The notes beneath the pieces are model-generated. The model searched no databases. It was not told the origin of the DNA and worked only from the letters and a program-made list of their open reading frames with translations. The translations under genes and the position numbers were made by a program. Shown here piece by piece: positions 9,801 through 19,818 of a stretch of 64,000 bases of DNA. The DNA comes from Amborella trichopoda. Taxonomy: Eukaryota > Streptophyta > Magnoliopsida > Amborellales > Amborellaceae. The stretch is from positions 3,977,283 to 4,041,282 of the forward strand of contig NW_006497754.1 of assembly GCF_000471905.2 (NCBI RefSeq), in the 5' to 3' direction. How positions within the stretch are numbered: position 1 is the first letter of the stretch; each line of letters opens with the position of its first letter.

Positions 9801-12800
9801 TCAAATTATTTACTAAAGGTGCCATAAAGGCATAAACTACTGTGAAAGAGGATATAGGATATGATCCAAATGGTATAATTTTTAATTTTATTCGTACATG
9901 TCATATTTATGGAAAGCTATATTTGTGCTCTATCTTTACAGGAACTAGATTTGTAAGGCTTTTACTCAATAAATGACCCCAACAAAGATGTACCAGCAAT
10001 GAACAAAAGCACACATACACACACGCGTGTGTGCATTTGGACACACACACGCACACATGCTACGCATGCAGGCACGCAAACACACGCACACACACGCGTG
10101 CATGCACACACACACACACAAAGACAGCTGCAATTTGGGTAATTCACAAACACAAAGGCAGCGACCATAAATGCAGAAGTGATTCAACTTTGAATTTTCA
10201 AATTCAAAAGAAAAAATGTGAATATTTAGTGAATTCTGCCAAATCCATTGAAAACTTTAATGAAATAGTAAGTGAGTGGTGAAGTTGAGGTAAGCACATA
10301 GTTGTTGGAGACGGGAGTGGGATCAGTTCGGGAATTGCCGAAACAACCTATTGCGGAAGTTCCTAGGTTTGGGATCGGCGTCCGTACAATGAACAAGAGA
10401 GGGAACGAGATTCTTAGGTTTATGGGAGCGAGATCCCATATCAATGGGTTCGAGGTTTTCACTGGCAAGAGCTCCCCTACATATTAAACGAGGTTGTCAA
10501 GTAGAGCTAGTACAGGTTCCCTTGGTTAAGGGATCGAGGTTTACGTTTGTCATATAACGGGGTTGCTTTTGTTCTAACATCGAGATTCTTCAAATACAAG
10601 AATCAAGGTCCTCAGTTGATTGGCCCCAAGGTCGCAACTGCCATTTACGAGGGCCCCTCTATTGGGCACTTTTCCAATATGTCATCCTCTAGTTAAATAA
10701 ATCCATAGTGCCCTATGTATAGACATCACATGCTTACGTGGTACTTGATAAATATTAAATACTTTTAGGCACTATACTATATAGTCCATGGTCCATAGCC
10801 AAAATCTAATATGTATGACATCCTATGTTTAAATAATTTCATAGAATCATAAGTTTACTATTAGTTTGTAATCCATTCTCCAAAGTCCAATATGTATGCT
10901 ATCCTCTAGTTAAATAAATCTATAGTGCCCGATTTCTATACATCACATGCTACTTGATAAATGCTAAATACTACTAAACACTTTACTGTATATGTCCATA
11001 GTCCATGCTCCAAAATCCAATATGACAACCTCTATTTAAATAAATCCATAGTGCCCTATTTCTAGGCATACATGCTATTTGACGCATACATGCTACTTGA
11101 TGAAATATTAAATACTTTTAGGCACATTACTATATTGTCTATGGTCCATAGTCCAAAATGTAATATGTATGACATCCTATGTTTAAATAAGTGCATCGAA
11201 CCAAATTTTTATGCAACACATGCCTATATGCTTGATAAATCTAAAGAGCATGGATTATTTTGCTACTTAGTCCGTGGTCCTTAGTCCAAAATCTAATGTG
11301 TATGACATACCCTATTTAATTAAATGCATATTACCAAAATTTGATACATCAGGTGCCCATATACTACTTGATAAATGCTAAAAGTACAGATCACTCTATT
11401 AGATAGTCCATAGTATACTTATGTACTCCATTCTTCTTATATATACTCCAAATCCCATTAGAGGTATAACTTTAATAACATAGTCCCTCGGACCACCAAG
11501 ATATTCCTTACAAGATATTCCTTACATATAAATCCAAAAAATAATCTACAAGTACACAAATTGGATTTTTCTATTATTTTAATCAACTACATACTTAGAT
11601 CACCAACACATAGCCCCCCACTTTCCCTCTTCCCTGCCCAATTCCCCCTTCCTCGATATTAACCCTTGGACCCAAAACCAGCCCACACGGCTCCTTCGCC
11701 ATTAGCTTGTGGTGATCATTCTGGTGAATTTGGTCTCTCCCCCCAACTCTCTCACGCTACAATCTCCACTCTCCCGTGCTACAGGTATGTGCGCTTGTGT
11801 TCTTTCTCTGTGTATTTTTGTCTCTTTTGTGTGCATAAGAGAGAGAGAGAGAGATAGTTGAGTGTGTGTGTGCAGTAGAGAGAGAGAGAGTTGAGTGTGC
11901 GCTCGTGCTCTTTCCCTGTGTATTTCTGTGACTCGTGTGTCCATAACCAGAGAGAGAGTTGAGTGTGTGTATACATAAGAGAGAGAGTGTTGAGTGTACA
12001 TTTGTGCTATTTCCCTATGTATTTTTTTTACTCTTGTGTGTGCATAAGAAAGAGAGGGAATTGAGTGTGTGTGTGTGCATAAGAGAGAGAGAGAGAGAGT
12101 TCAGGGTGCACTAGTGCTCTTACCCTGTGTATTTCTGTAACTCTTGTGTGTGTATAAGAAAGAGAGAGAGATGAGTGTGTGTGTGTGCAGTAGAGAGAGA
12201 GATGAGTGCGTGTGTGTGCAGTAGAGAGAGAGAGTTGAGTGTGCGCTAGTGCTTTTTCCCTATGTATTTCTGTGACTCTTGTGTGTGCATAAGATAGAGA
12301 GAGAGTTGAGTGTGTGTGTGCAATAGAGTGAGAGCGAGGTGTGGGTGCGTGCGCAGTAGAGAGAGAGCCCACAAACATGGAACCCAATATTTTAATGTAC
12401 CACAACCTTAGACCATAGTTGATGGGAGCGGGGATCTATTTTCAAATGGAAATGGATTCATCTGTTTTTTAAAGTAGATTCCACGTATATGGAATCCAAT
12501 ATTATACTGTACCAAAACCTTGGACCATGGTTAATGGGAGCGGGGATCTATTTCGAAATTGTACTGGAATCCACTAATGGTTTGATGTGATCCCCTTTAT
12601 TTGGGAGCGAGATCCCAAAATTGAAAAATTGGGATCCCTACGAGATCCCTAGGAGGGACCGTGGGATTGAGGTTCCGGAGCGGGAACGCCACCCTACCCC
12701 CACGGTTCTCTTAACTATGGGTAAGCAAGATAGAAACTCTTCCACATGATCCAATTTGCCCCCTCGACTTTCCCTTCAGCCCCTTTTAGAGTTAGACATG

Positions 12801-14149
12801 CATCTCTTGCAGTTTCATGATGAGCTTTTCCAGGGTGAGCATGAATCAGTCCACTCCATAGAAGAAGGAAATTCATGTTCCTCGATGTTAAGTATACACA
12901 ACTCTCCCAAGATTATCTCGACCATGAATTTATGAACCATGGTAGGATCATCAATTGTAAGCATGGAATTAACTATGGGGTTGATGCACCTTTCAATTTC
13001 TGAATGTTTAAGATCATATGCAATAGAAGAGAATAACAGTTGGTCGATGATAGCATATCATATGTTGTATAGCTTGGTCTATAGGGATTTTTGGGGTCTT
13101 CTATCGACAATCAAAATTAACTCAGTGTTTTTAAGTCAATAACTTGACCGAGTTCAACCATGTACAGCCCAAGAAAATACAAAAGGTCAAAGAAAAAAAG
13201 TAAAAAAGTTTCAAAAAAGGGTTAAAAATCAGAAAAATAAATAAACTAGCTAATAGAAATCATTAGAAGACTAAATAAGATGACAAAATATATTAAAGAT
13301 TTGATTGTTAAAAAAATAAAGTTCCCATATGAATCTTAAAAACTATTGAAATCATCTAAAAACTGAATTCCAAGTAATATAATGGTGTTTCCTAAATTTT
13401 TTGCATTTTTTAGTTTTATGCTTCTTGAAGGATTTCTCAAGCTGCATGAGCTCGCCCTTACTCGGACTGGGCTATAGGCCGAGGTGGACTTACTCGGACT
13501 CCTCCTAAAACTGTTACCTAAATTCAGTGATAGTAAATCCTTTAAGTGGTTGCACTGAGCAAAGAGATTAACATCCTTACAAAAAATAGTGTATCCCCAA
13601 TTTCTAGCCTCAACCAGGTATATGCTACTGCTATACTAGCACTGCAAAGCAGAATGACCACATGAACAAACAAATTGATTTTTTGCGAAAAATGAAATTT
13701 CAGAAAATAATTGGTTGGAGACATATTTGAGCAATTCAGGATTAGATAACAAACAATAAATCGAAAATGTGTGGATTATTAACCCCAACAAAATAAATTT
13801 ATTGCTGAATGAGTACAAAAATTAATCTTTCAAAAAATATTAATTTTTCTTCAATTAATCAATAACCCATAAGTTACAACACTTATTTACTCCTTAATAG
13901 TAAAAATGTCACTGTGAATCAACTCTAACCATAATTCCTCAAAATCCAAGCAAGCAGGAGATAAACACATTCAAACATAACACATTGGGGATAGAGTAAG
14001 AAATTGCATTTAAGAGAAGGGATTTCAGGGTTGAGAAAATTTATCGGTGTCGAGAGAGATAAAGGGTTAGTAGTTCGAGAAATTATCATTGTAGAGAGAG
14101 AAAGGGTCAGTGGGTTGAGAAGCTCACCTCTGCACAGAAAGCGTTCCAT
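6895..14149 (-). CDS. Pentatricopeptide repeat (PPR) protein, two coding exons
   Basis: Proposed CDS is complement(join(6895..9551,14128..14149)), 892 residues. The main exon is a near-continuous series of roughly 20 P-class 35-residue PPR motifs, with repeated phrases such as VVTYSILINGLCR, VITYNSIL and YNTVIDGFCKSGKV. There is no DYW or E domain, so an editing deaminase role is not indicated. The architecture and length match the Arabidopsis At3g06920-type family (about 870 residues). Such proteins bind organellar RNA and act in its processing, stability or translation. The open frame continues 5' of 9551, but TTGCAATGCAG at 9552 is a good acceptor and the residues beyond it look intronic. 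On the minus strand at 14149 an ATG opens a 22-base exon ending AGAG before GTGAGC. Phase 1 fits exactly and gives MERFLCRGLVFSSNHN, an Arg/Ser-rich start typical of an organelle transit peptide. If this exon is wrong, the alternative start is an in-frame ATG at 9606. Confidence 0.88.
10013..10124. repeat. (CA)n/(CACG)n microsatellite in PPR intron
   Basis: Interspersed ACACAC, ACGCGT and GCATGC words form an alternating purine-pyrimidine tract of about 110 bases. Such tracts can adopt Z-DNA in principle. It lies inside the proposed 4.6-kb intron. Confidence 0.9.
10670..11410. repeat. Diverged tandem array, unit about 135 bp
   Basis: The marker AATATGTATGACATCCTATG (or a close variant), followed by TTTAAATAA, starts at about 10676, 10808, 10889, 11019, 11162 and 11295. 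Spacings are about 132, 81, 130, 143 and 133. Each unit also contains CATAGTGCC- or CATCACATGC-like words, CTTGATAAATGCTAAATA and GTCCATGGTCCATAGTCCAAAA. One unit is partial. The array sits in the PPR intron. Confidence 0.85.
11785..12365. repeat. Minisatellite of about 105-135 bp units built on GA and GT tracts
   Basis: At least five units each contain GTGCGCTAGTGCTCTTTCCC, TGTGTATTTCTGTGACTCTT and GTGTGTGCATAAGAGAGAGA variants, then TTGAGTGTGTGTGTGCAGTA. They begin near 11,787, 11,892, 11,993, 12,104 and 12,236. Variable GA and GT run lengths give the uneven period. Apparent minus-strand Ser/Leu/His/Thr-rich frames here are translated microsatellite. Confidence 0.85.
12369..12560. repeat. 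112-bp direct duplication
   Basis: Two copies of a block contain ATGGAACCCAATATT, GTACCACAACCTTAGACCAT and ATGGGAGCGGGGATCTATTT. They are offset by 112 bases and differ at about ten positions. Confidence 0.8.
12560..14127. other. 5' half of PPR intron, no gene seen
   Basis: This is AT-rich sequence with only short frames. A small duplication around CTTACTCGGACT occurs near 13,457-13,500. I see nothing else that is supportable. Confidence 0.5.
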
Positions 14150-14300
14150 CTTTCTTTGATACCAAGGGCTTCAAAGATCATTTAGCCCTTCTACGTTCCC
14201 CTCTCGTATTCTTCTTCAGTGGAATTCCCATTCTACGCTTCTGAATCTTCAGGCCCTGGTTTTCAGGGTGGTCCCTCTACCTCTTTTTCTCTCCCCTGTC
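14150..14300 (-). promoter_or_regulatory. Probable 5' leader and proximal promoter of PPR gene
   Basis: This lies directly upstream of the proposed first PPR exon. On the minus strand it is rich in AGAAGAATACGAGAGGGGAA-type purine words, and no in-frame ATG precedes 14149 within the short leader. No clear TATA box can be fixed. The assignment rests on position only. Confidence 0.35.
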
Positions 14301-14439
14301 CATAGTTAGCAAATCGTCGTTTCAAAAAATCGCCGTTTTTATGGGAACACTTTTGAACGGCGACTTTTTTGAAAAGGTTGGCAAAAAAAAAATCGCGTAG
14401 TTTTCGTAAAAACCTTTAGGACGCGATTGACCCTATCAA

Positions 14440-14640
14440 AGGTTTTACTTGGGGGTCGCAACCGACCCGGACCTGACCCATGCCCACAAGGTACACCCGA
14501 CACCGGATATGGGTCCAAGTTTTGGACCCGTAGGTAGGGTCTGGGTCCAATAAAATATATCTGAATAGTCTTGGATCTGGGTTCAGGTACGGTCCTACTA
14601 TACCCGACCAGGTGGGTACGCAAACCCAAATTTTTAGTTT
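14440..14640. mobile_element. GGGTC-rich hAT-type MITE fragment
   Basis: The segment is full of GACCCGGACC, GGGTCCAAG, GGACCCG and GGGTCTGGGTCC words, the composition of the complete copy at 46550-46833. Terminal repeats are not clear here. Confidence 0.5.
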
Positions 14641-14802
14641 ATCCAAATGTAAAGCTCCAACTCTAAAATCGTTTCAATACTTTTCGTCTTCCTCTAGTTC
14701 CGCAAATAACTGGATCTTGAATGTCTCTCTCTAATAGCCTACCCCTCAAAAATTAGTTATATATTGTTCACCATTGTAGGCTACAAAAGAAAAGCTCACG
14801 GT

Positions 14803-14912
14803 AAAGATGGCAATGGACCTCGGACTTGATGGATATGGGTCCAACATTTGGACTTGAATACATTTGGGTTTGGGACAGGGTCTAGCCAGACCCAACCAAT
14901 TGCCACCCCTAG
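14803..14912. mobile_element. Short GGGTC-rich hAT-type MITE with inverted ends
   Basis: The left end GATGGCAATGGACC and the right end CCAATTGCCACCCCTAG are inverted copies of each other. The interior carries GGTCCAACATTTGGAC and GGGTCTAGCCAGACCC. It belongs to the same family as the element at 46550. Confidence 0.65.
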
Positions 14913-16377
14913 TTTTACCTCCAAAAGACTCTACGTTTTAAAAAATATAAATTACGAGCCCAATCTACCGAGCTTTATTTTTTAGAAAATTATAAAAAGG
15001 AAAAGTTTAGGGAAAATTGCAAGTATCCCCCAACCAAAATTTTTCTTTCGTAACTTATATCGTAAAATCAAATTTTATAGCAAATACTCCCCGTACAAAA
15101 AATTATAACTTTTTGAACAAAAATACATTTTATAATAGTGTCAGACCGGAAACAAAAAGAGCCGGATTGAGGGAACCTTTTGTCAAACTACTCTCTACCG
15201 ACTGGAGCCCATTACGAGATTGCGAGACAGCAAAGATTATACAAGGTTGATACCTTATCAAAATAGGTCAACTATTTAACAATGGGAGAGTATAAAATGG
15301 GATCATCAACCTTTAATACAAGGGAGTCACATTAATCTTGACCATTAGATATAAAATTGGGTGGCTACAATTATTTTATTAACCAAGCTCAAACTTAAAA
15401 AAAAAATTTCTTGAACTTCGTAATACATCCAAGCTATCAAATTTTGCATCAAATGGCTCTAAAGAATTGTGACCGCCTTATATTAAAGGTCAATTGTCTT
15501 GTCATATACAACCCCTTTAAACATATACATATATTTTATTGGATTAATTCTAAAGTACATATCAAGATACACATAACCAAGGATAATTAAAAAAGATAAA
15601 TAGTTAAATTGTTGAAAGGTCAGGTGTATTTTTATTTATTTTTATTTTTTCCCCTCGCAGCCAAACATAGATCATTCCTATTGTCAACCATTCAATTTGA
15701 ATGGGTAGTTGAAATAACTTCAAGTGTGATGTCACAAATTGGTTTTCTAAGATAGCTCATATTATTGTTTGATTTTATTATTATTATTTTATTTTATTAA
15801 TCGTTTAAAAATTGGGGCTACACATATTTAAAAGAGCACACTAGATAAAATTAACAAAATAATATTTTTAATATAAATGAATATGAAGGGTATTTGGAAT
15901 ATTTTAATTAACAATTTTATTTTCATTTAAATTTTGATTAAAATACATAATTAAGAGATTAACTATTTACAACTATTCCAACTCGTGAGGGTGTATATTT
16001 TATTGCAACTTTAAATTAAATTAAAATATGTAATAAAATATTTAATTATTCATCTCTAACGGAATTTTGATAAATTTCCCTAAGTCTACCCAGGTGAGGG
16101 CACGCCCCATATTCATGCAAACTTAAAGCAAGCTAAAATTTTTAAAAGTAAAAAGAAATTTGAGATGTGAATCTATCCACAGTGACCCTTGAAATCTTTT
16201 TTTTTTATTTGGGTAGGTGATAGTTTTAATCATATGCAGCATCGAATTCTACTAGCCATGTAAATTAAAATTTCATTCCATATTAAAAACAAGTTAAATA
16301 AGACTTTCCGTTACTTAAAGTAAGGCACACCTTAAAATTTTACGAAGAGATGTAGTTTTTGTATTAGAAACATTTTT
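14913..16377. other. AT-rich spacer with degraded repeats
   Basis: No gene is supported. The left side begins GGAAAATTGCAAGTATCCCC and the region near 16,060-16,080 ends GATAAATTTCCCTAAG. These resemble the ends of the terminal-inverted-repeat element at 47213-47756, so an old related element may fill part of this interval. Confidence 0.35.
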
Positions 16378-16478
16378 GATGGTTTTAAAATTCATGTTCA
16401 ACTCTAATTTGTGATGGTTTTAAAATTCATGTTCAACTATAATTTGTGATGGTTTTAAAATTCATGTTCAACTCTAAT
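16378..16478. repeat. 35-bp tandem repeat, three copies
   Basis: The unit beginning GATGGTTTTAAAATTCATGT starts at 16378, 16413 and 16448, with one or two differences between copies. Confidence 0.95.
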
Positions 16479-16499
16479 CGATCTTTAAAAAAGGGAAAA

Positions 16500-16871
16500 G
16501 TTTATATAGAGCTGAGGCTCTAAACAATCAAATTAGAGCCTACCTCAAAAATTTCACCATAAGAGATTGTTTTGATACTCAGATATTCTCAAATTGATTG
16601 TATCAACATCAAGATACATGCAAATGAGAAAAAAATGGATTTCAAGTTTTGAAAACAATGCATTTTGTAATGCATATTTGAATGTTCAATTTTCAACATT
16701 TTTAAGTTTTCATAGATCTCTCGATCTACACTATTTTTAAATGTTTAAACTTTATAAATAAAGATGGAAATATCTTTTAAGGCTGTTTCAAGGTAGGCTC
16801 TAATTTGAAGGTAGACACTATTTAAAGGTAGGCTCTAATTTGATTGTTTAGAGCCTAGGCTCTATACAAAC
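16500..16871. mobile_element. MITE with 46-bp terminal inverted repeats
   Basis: Bases 16500-16545 and the reverse complement of 16826-16871 match over 46 positions with about four differences. The shared core is TCTAAACAATCAAATTAGAG. The 372-bp element is AT-rich and has no coding capacity. Its interior shares the ATCAAGATACATGCA and AGATCTCTCGATCTACAC blocks with the palindromic-end family found elsewhere in the window. A fragment of one end recurs at about 46,997-47,045. Confidence 0.8.
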
Positions 16872-17039
16872 CGCACCATTTAAAAAATGATGTAGATTGA
16901 GTGTATCTATAAGGACTTTGAAATCTTGAAATAAGACAATCTAAATAACTTATTACAAAATAAAGCATTTATACGACTTGAAATTCTTATAAAATAGATT
17001 TTTAGACAATCATAATGGTTTACTGCACTATAACTGTAT

Positions 17040-19085
17040 TTTTTATTTATTTATCAAGATTTAGATGTGCACCTTACTTTGATTGTTTAACGTTACCCTA
17101 ATTTGAAATTATACAAATATATATTTTCATAATTTTGAAATTTTAATTCGATTAAATATGACCCAATAAATATATTATTTTAGAGAGGAATTAATTCATA
17201 TGTAAGGTTTGTATAAGGTGTCTGTCTTATACTGTATAAGTTAGGCGTACCTTTAATTTTTTTTAATAAGATGTAGGTTCGATGTTGGAAAGATTATGAT
17301 GGCTTGAAAGTCCATGTTTCATCCAAATTATGAAATTTGAATTTAAAAAAATAGTGTAGATCAAGCATATCTACAAACATTTGAAATTCTTGAAAATAGA
17401 CAATCCATAAAACTTGTTACAAGATGCACGATTTGAAGACGTATTTTTTATTTTTTTTATATTCATAAATATTGAATTCGAGATGATCAATTTGAAGGTT
17501 TTCCAACTTTGGAACACGTTTTTTAATTAGATTGTTGAAATGCATTACTTCTATTGTGTAAGGTCACGACCTTATATAAAATTTATCTCATTTAATTATT
17601 ACTTTATTTGTTATTCAATAATTGATGAAGTTTATATAAGATTTCAGCCTTGCATTATTGAAAGCCTTGCATTATTGAAGTAAGGTACACCTCCTCTGGA
17701 CGAGAGTGCTAAGATGTTGGGAGCCCTCCAATCTAATCACCTCGACCTCAAGATATATAGATACAAAAAAAAAAGAGATTTCAAATTCTCAAAATAATAT
17801 ATCTTGTAAGACCATATATTTTCCCTCAATCTAAGATGATGATTTTTCATTTAGGAGCTGTTTGGCGAGTGAGGTGTTGGTTTAGGGGAAAGAAAATAAT
17901 AACTACTTGGAGGACTTGGTCTTCGACCAATTCCCTAGGTTCGGGCTTAAGCTTCCTACTTTTTTATCGAGATTTATAGAAAATAAAAAAATAGGTATGT
18001 ATGTAGCCAAGGAGATCAAGGATGAGGATTGTGAATCCACTATGGGCGGGTTTAATCCCCGTCATTCGCCCAACTCGTACAATTTTGTGGATTGGTAAAT
18101 GCTTGAATATAGATGGTCTAGCTAACGCGTTCGAATATACACTATGTTTAGGGCTAGAAATTCTATTTTTTTTCTACAATATTATATTCAAGGTCGAGAT
18201 GACCCATTTAAAGGTTTTTGACACTAGAACCACAAATTTCCTGGGATGAGGCTTTGGTAATGCTCATTTAATAAACATTTGAGGTCTAACTACCCAAAAA
18301 ATATAAAAAATGCCAATTTATATAAGCCCTAGCTTTTATGAAAACAAACAAAATCATCACCTCTAATCCTCGTATGGAAAGAAATTTGGGTATAAAAAAT
18401 CTCTACGATGCTTCTAAAATCAATGTCCAATTGACTATAAAACTCAAAGATAAAAAAATGGCATAGATATTGTAGATCCGTGAACACTTGTTTTGATAGT
18501 AAAATGGATAGTATGGATAATTTGTTACAATATACACTATTTTAAGAGCTTGAAATCTTAATATTTATCCTAATAAATTTTCACAACTATAATAGTAAGG
18601 CGGAAATGTCAATTCAAAGATTTGACTGATACTAAAACTACAATTATCTGTAAGTTTTGAGACGAGGCTTTATATATTATGATAGACTATTTTTCCAAAA
18701 GAAAAAGTTTGTTTGTGATTGCAACTTTATACTGTTGAGGAAAGGTGCATCTCAAAGTTTACTCAGTGGACAGTGTTCCACATAGAAGAACCTTCAAACC
18801 GATAAACTCAACGTTAAGATGAATGGACATAAAGAAAAAAAAAAATTTTAAGTTAAAAAAATAGTACATATCGTAAAAAGTCATATAAACGTTCTATTTT
18901 CAAGTATTTATTAATCTGCTTGATCTGTATTATTTTTTAAAATTTAAATTTTTTAGCTGAAGATTAAAAGAGATTTTGAGCCATCATAAGATTTTCAATG
19001 CCTAAACGACATCTCTAAGTAGATTTTATAGGTCACCGGACTTCTACAGTATAAGGAGGCAACCTTATACGAACTTCACCCTTTC
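17040..19085. mobile_element. Cluster of degraded palindromic-end MITE-like copies
   Basis: At least four tandem or nested copies can be recognised. Shared blocks are a GTAAGGTGCACC-like end (near 17,070, 17,240, 17,690, 18,745), a GATGGTTTGAAAGTCC-like block, GTAGATC-AGC-TATCTACAAACA, TTGAAAATAGACAATC, TTGTTACAAGATGCACGATT, a GAGATGATCAATTTGAAGG block and an end reading ATAAGG...CCTTATA (near 17,560 and 19,050). Individual boundaries are blurred. No gene is supported in this interval; short frames near 17.9-18.2 kb are not conserved. Confidence 0.6.
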
Positions 19086-19129
19086 CAAAATAGAAAAGAA
19101 TAACTTTGTGGTCCAAAGTCCAAACGATC

Positions 19130-19818
19130 AAATGTACGGAGCGAACCGATGCCCTCTTTTAACCTCTTTTCATCTCCAGCGCCATGAAATCTCTGGAGCA
19201 ACTGCAACATTTTTCTCCCTCTTAATTTAGAGATTATTGTTCTTTGTTTCTGTGACTAAACGCCACAGTTAGGAAGCTTTCTCTCTCATTCCCTCTTAGA
19301 TATTTTCTCTCTACAAGGAAATAAGGGTCTCTCTCTTCCAGAATCCATCTCTCTAGAAAACTCACAAAGTTTGGTCGAAATCAGATTTTGAGTATCTCTC
19401 TGAATTCTCTATGATTGATGGGCCTGTTACTTTCTGTCTCTACAACTTATCCAATTAAAATGCATACTGGTTAAAAAACAGAACAATGGGTGGGTCTCAC
19501 ACCCTCTGATTTTTCTAGCCTTTTTCTTATCTTCTTTGTTACACCAAGGAAAGGCGTTGCAACCAGAGTTTTCAGTTTTCTCTCTCTACACCGGTCCAGT
19601 GTGAACTCCAAGAATGCCTGCAAAATGAAAGCATGGGTCTTTGCCCGATTTCTCCGCAGCCCCCCATGAATTGAAATGGGCCAACTTTCTCTCTCTAGAA
19701 TTAATTCCATGTGACGAGCCATGATATCTTCCAAAAACGGATGATGGGTGTCTTTCGAATACCATTTTGATGGGCTACCTTTACATAAAGGTGGAGAATT
19801 TCTGAGGTGATTACGGAA
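19130..19818 (+). promoter_or_regulatory. Probable 5' leader/promoter of BTB gene
   Basis: From about 19,140 the composition changes from the AT-rich MITE cluster to a CT-rich leader with many TCTCTC runs, typical of plant 5' leaders. Several short upstream ATGs precede 19819, so a leader intron or upstream ORFs are possible. No TATA box is fixed. Confidence 0.35.

Noticed and set aside
10013..12365. CRISPR-like or regulatory repeat array
   Set aside because: Units are diverged, lack unique spacers and are microsatellite-based. This is a plant nuclear intron.
11702..12405. Minus-strand Ser/Leu/His/Thr-rich frames
   Set aside because: They are translations of GA/GT minisatellite units.
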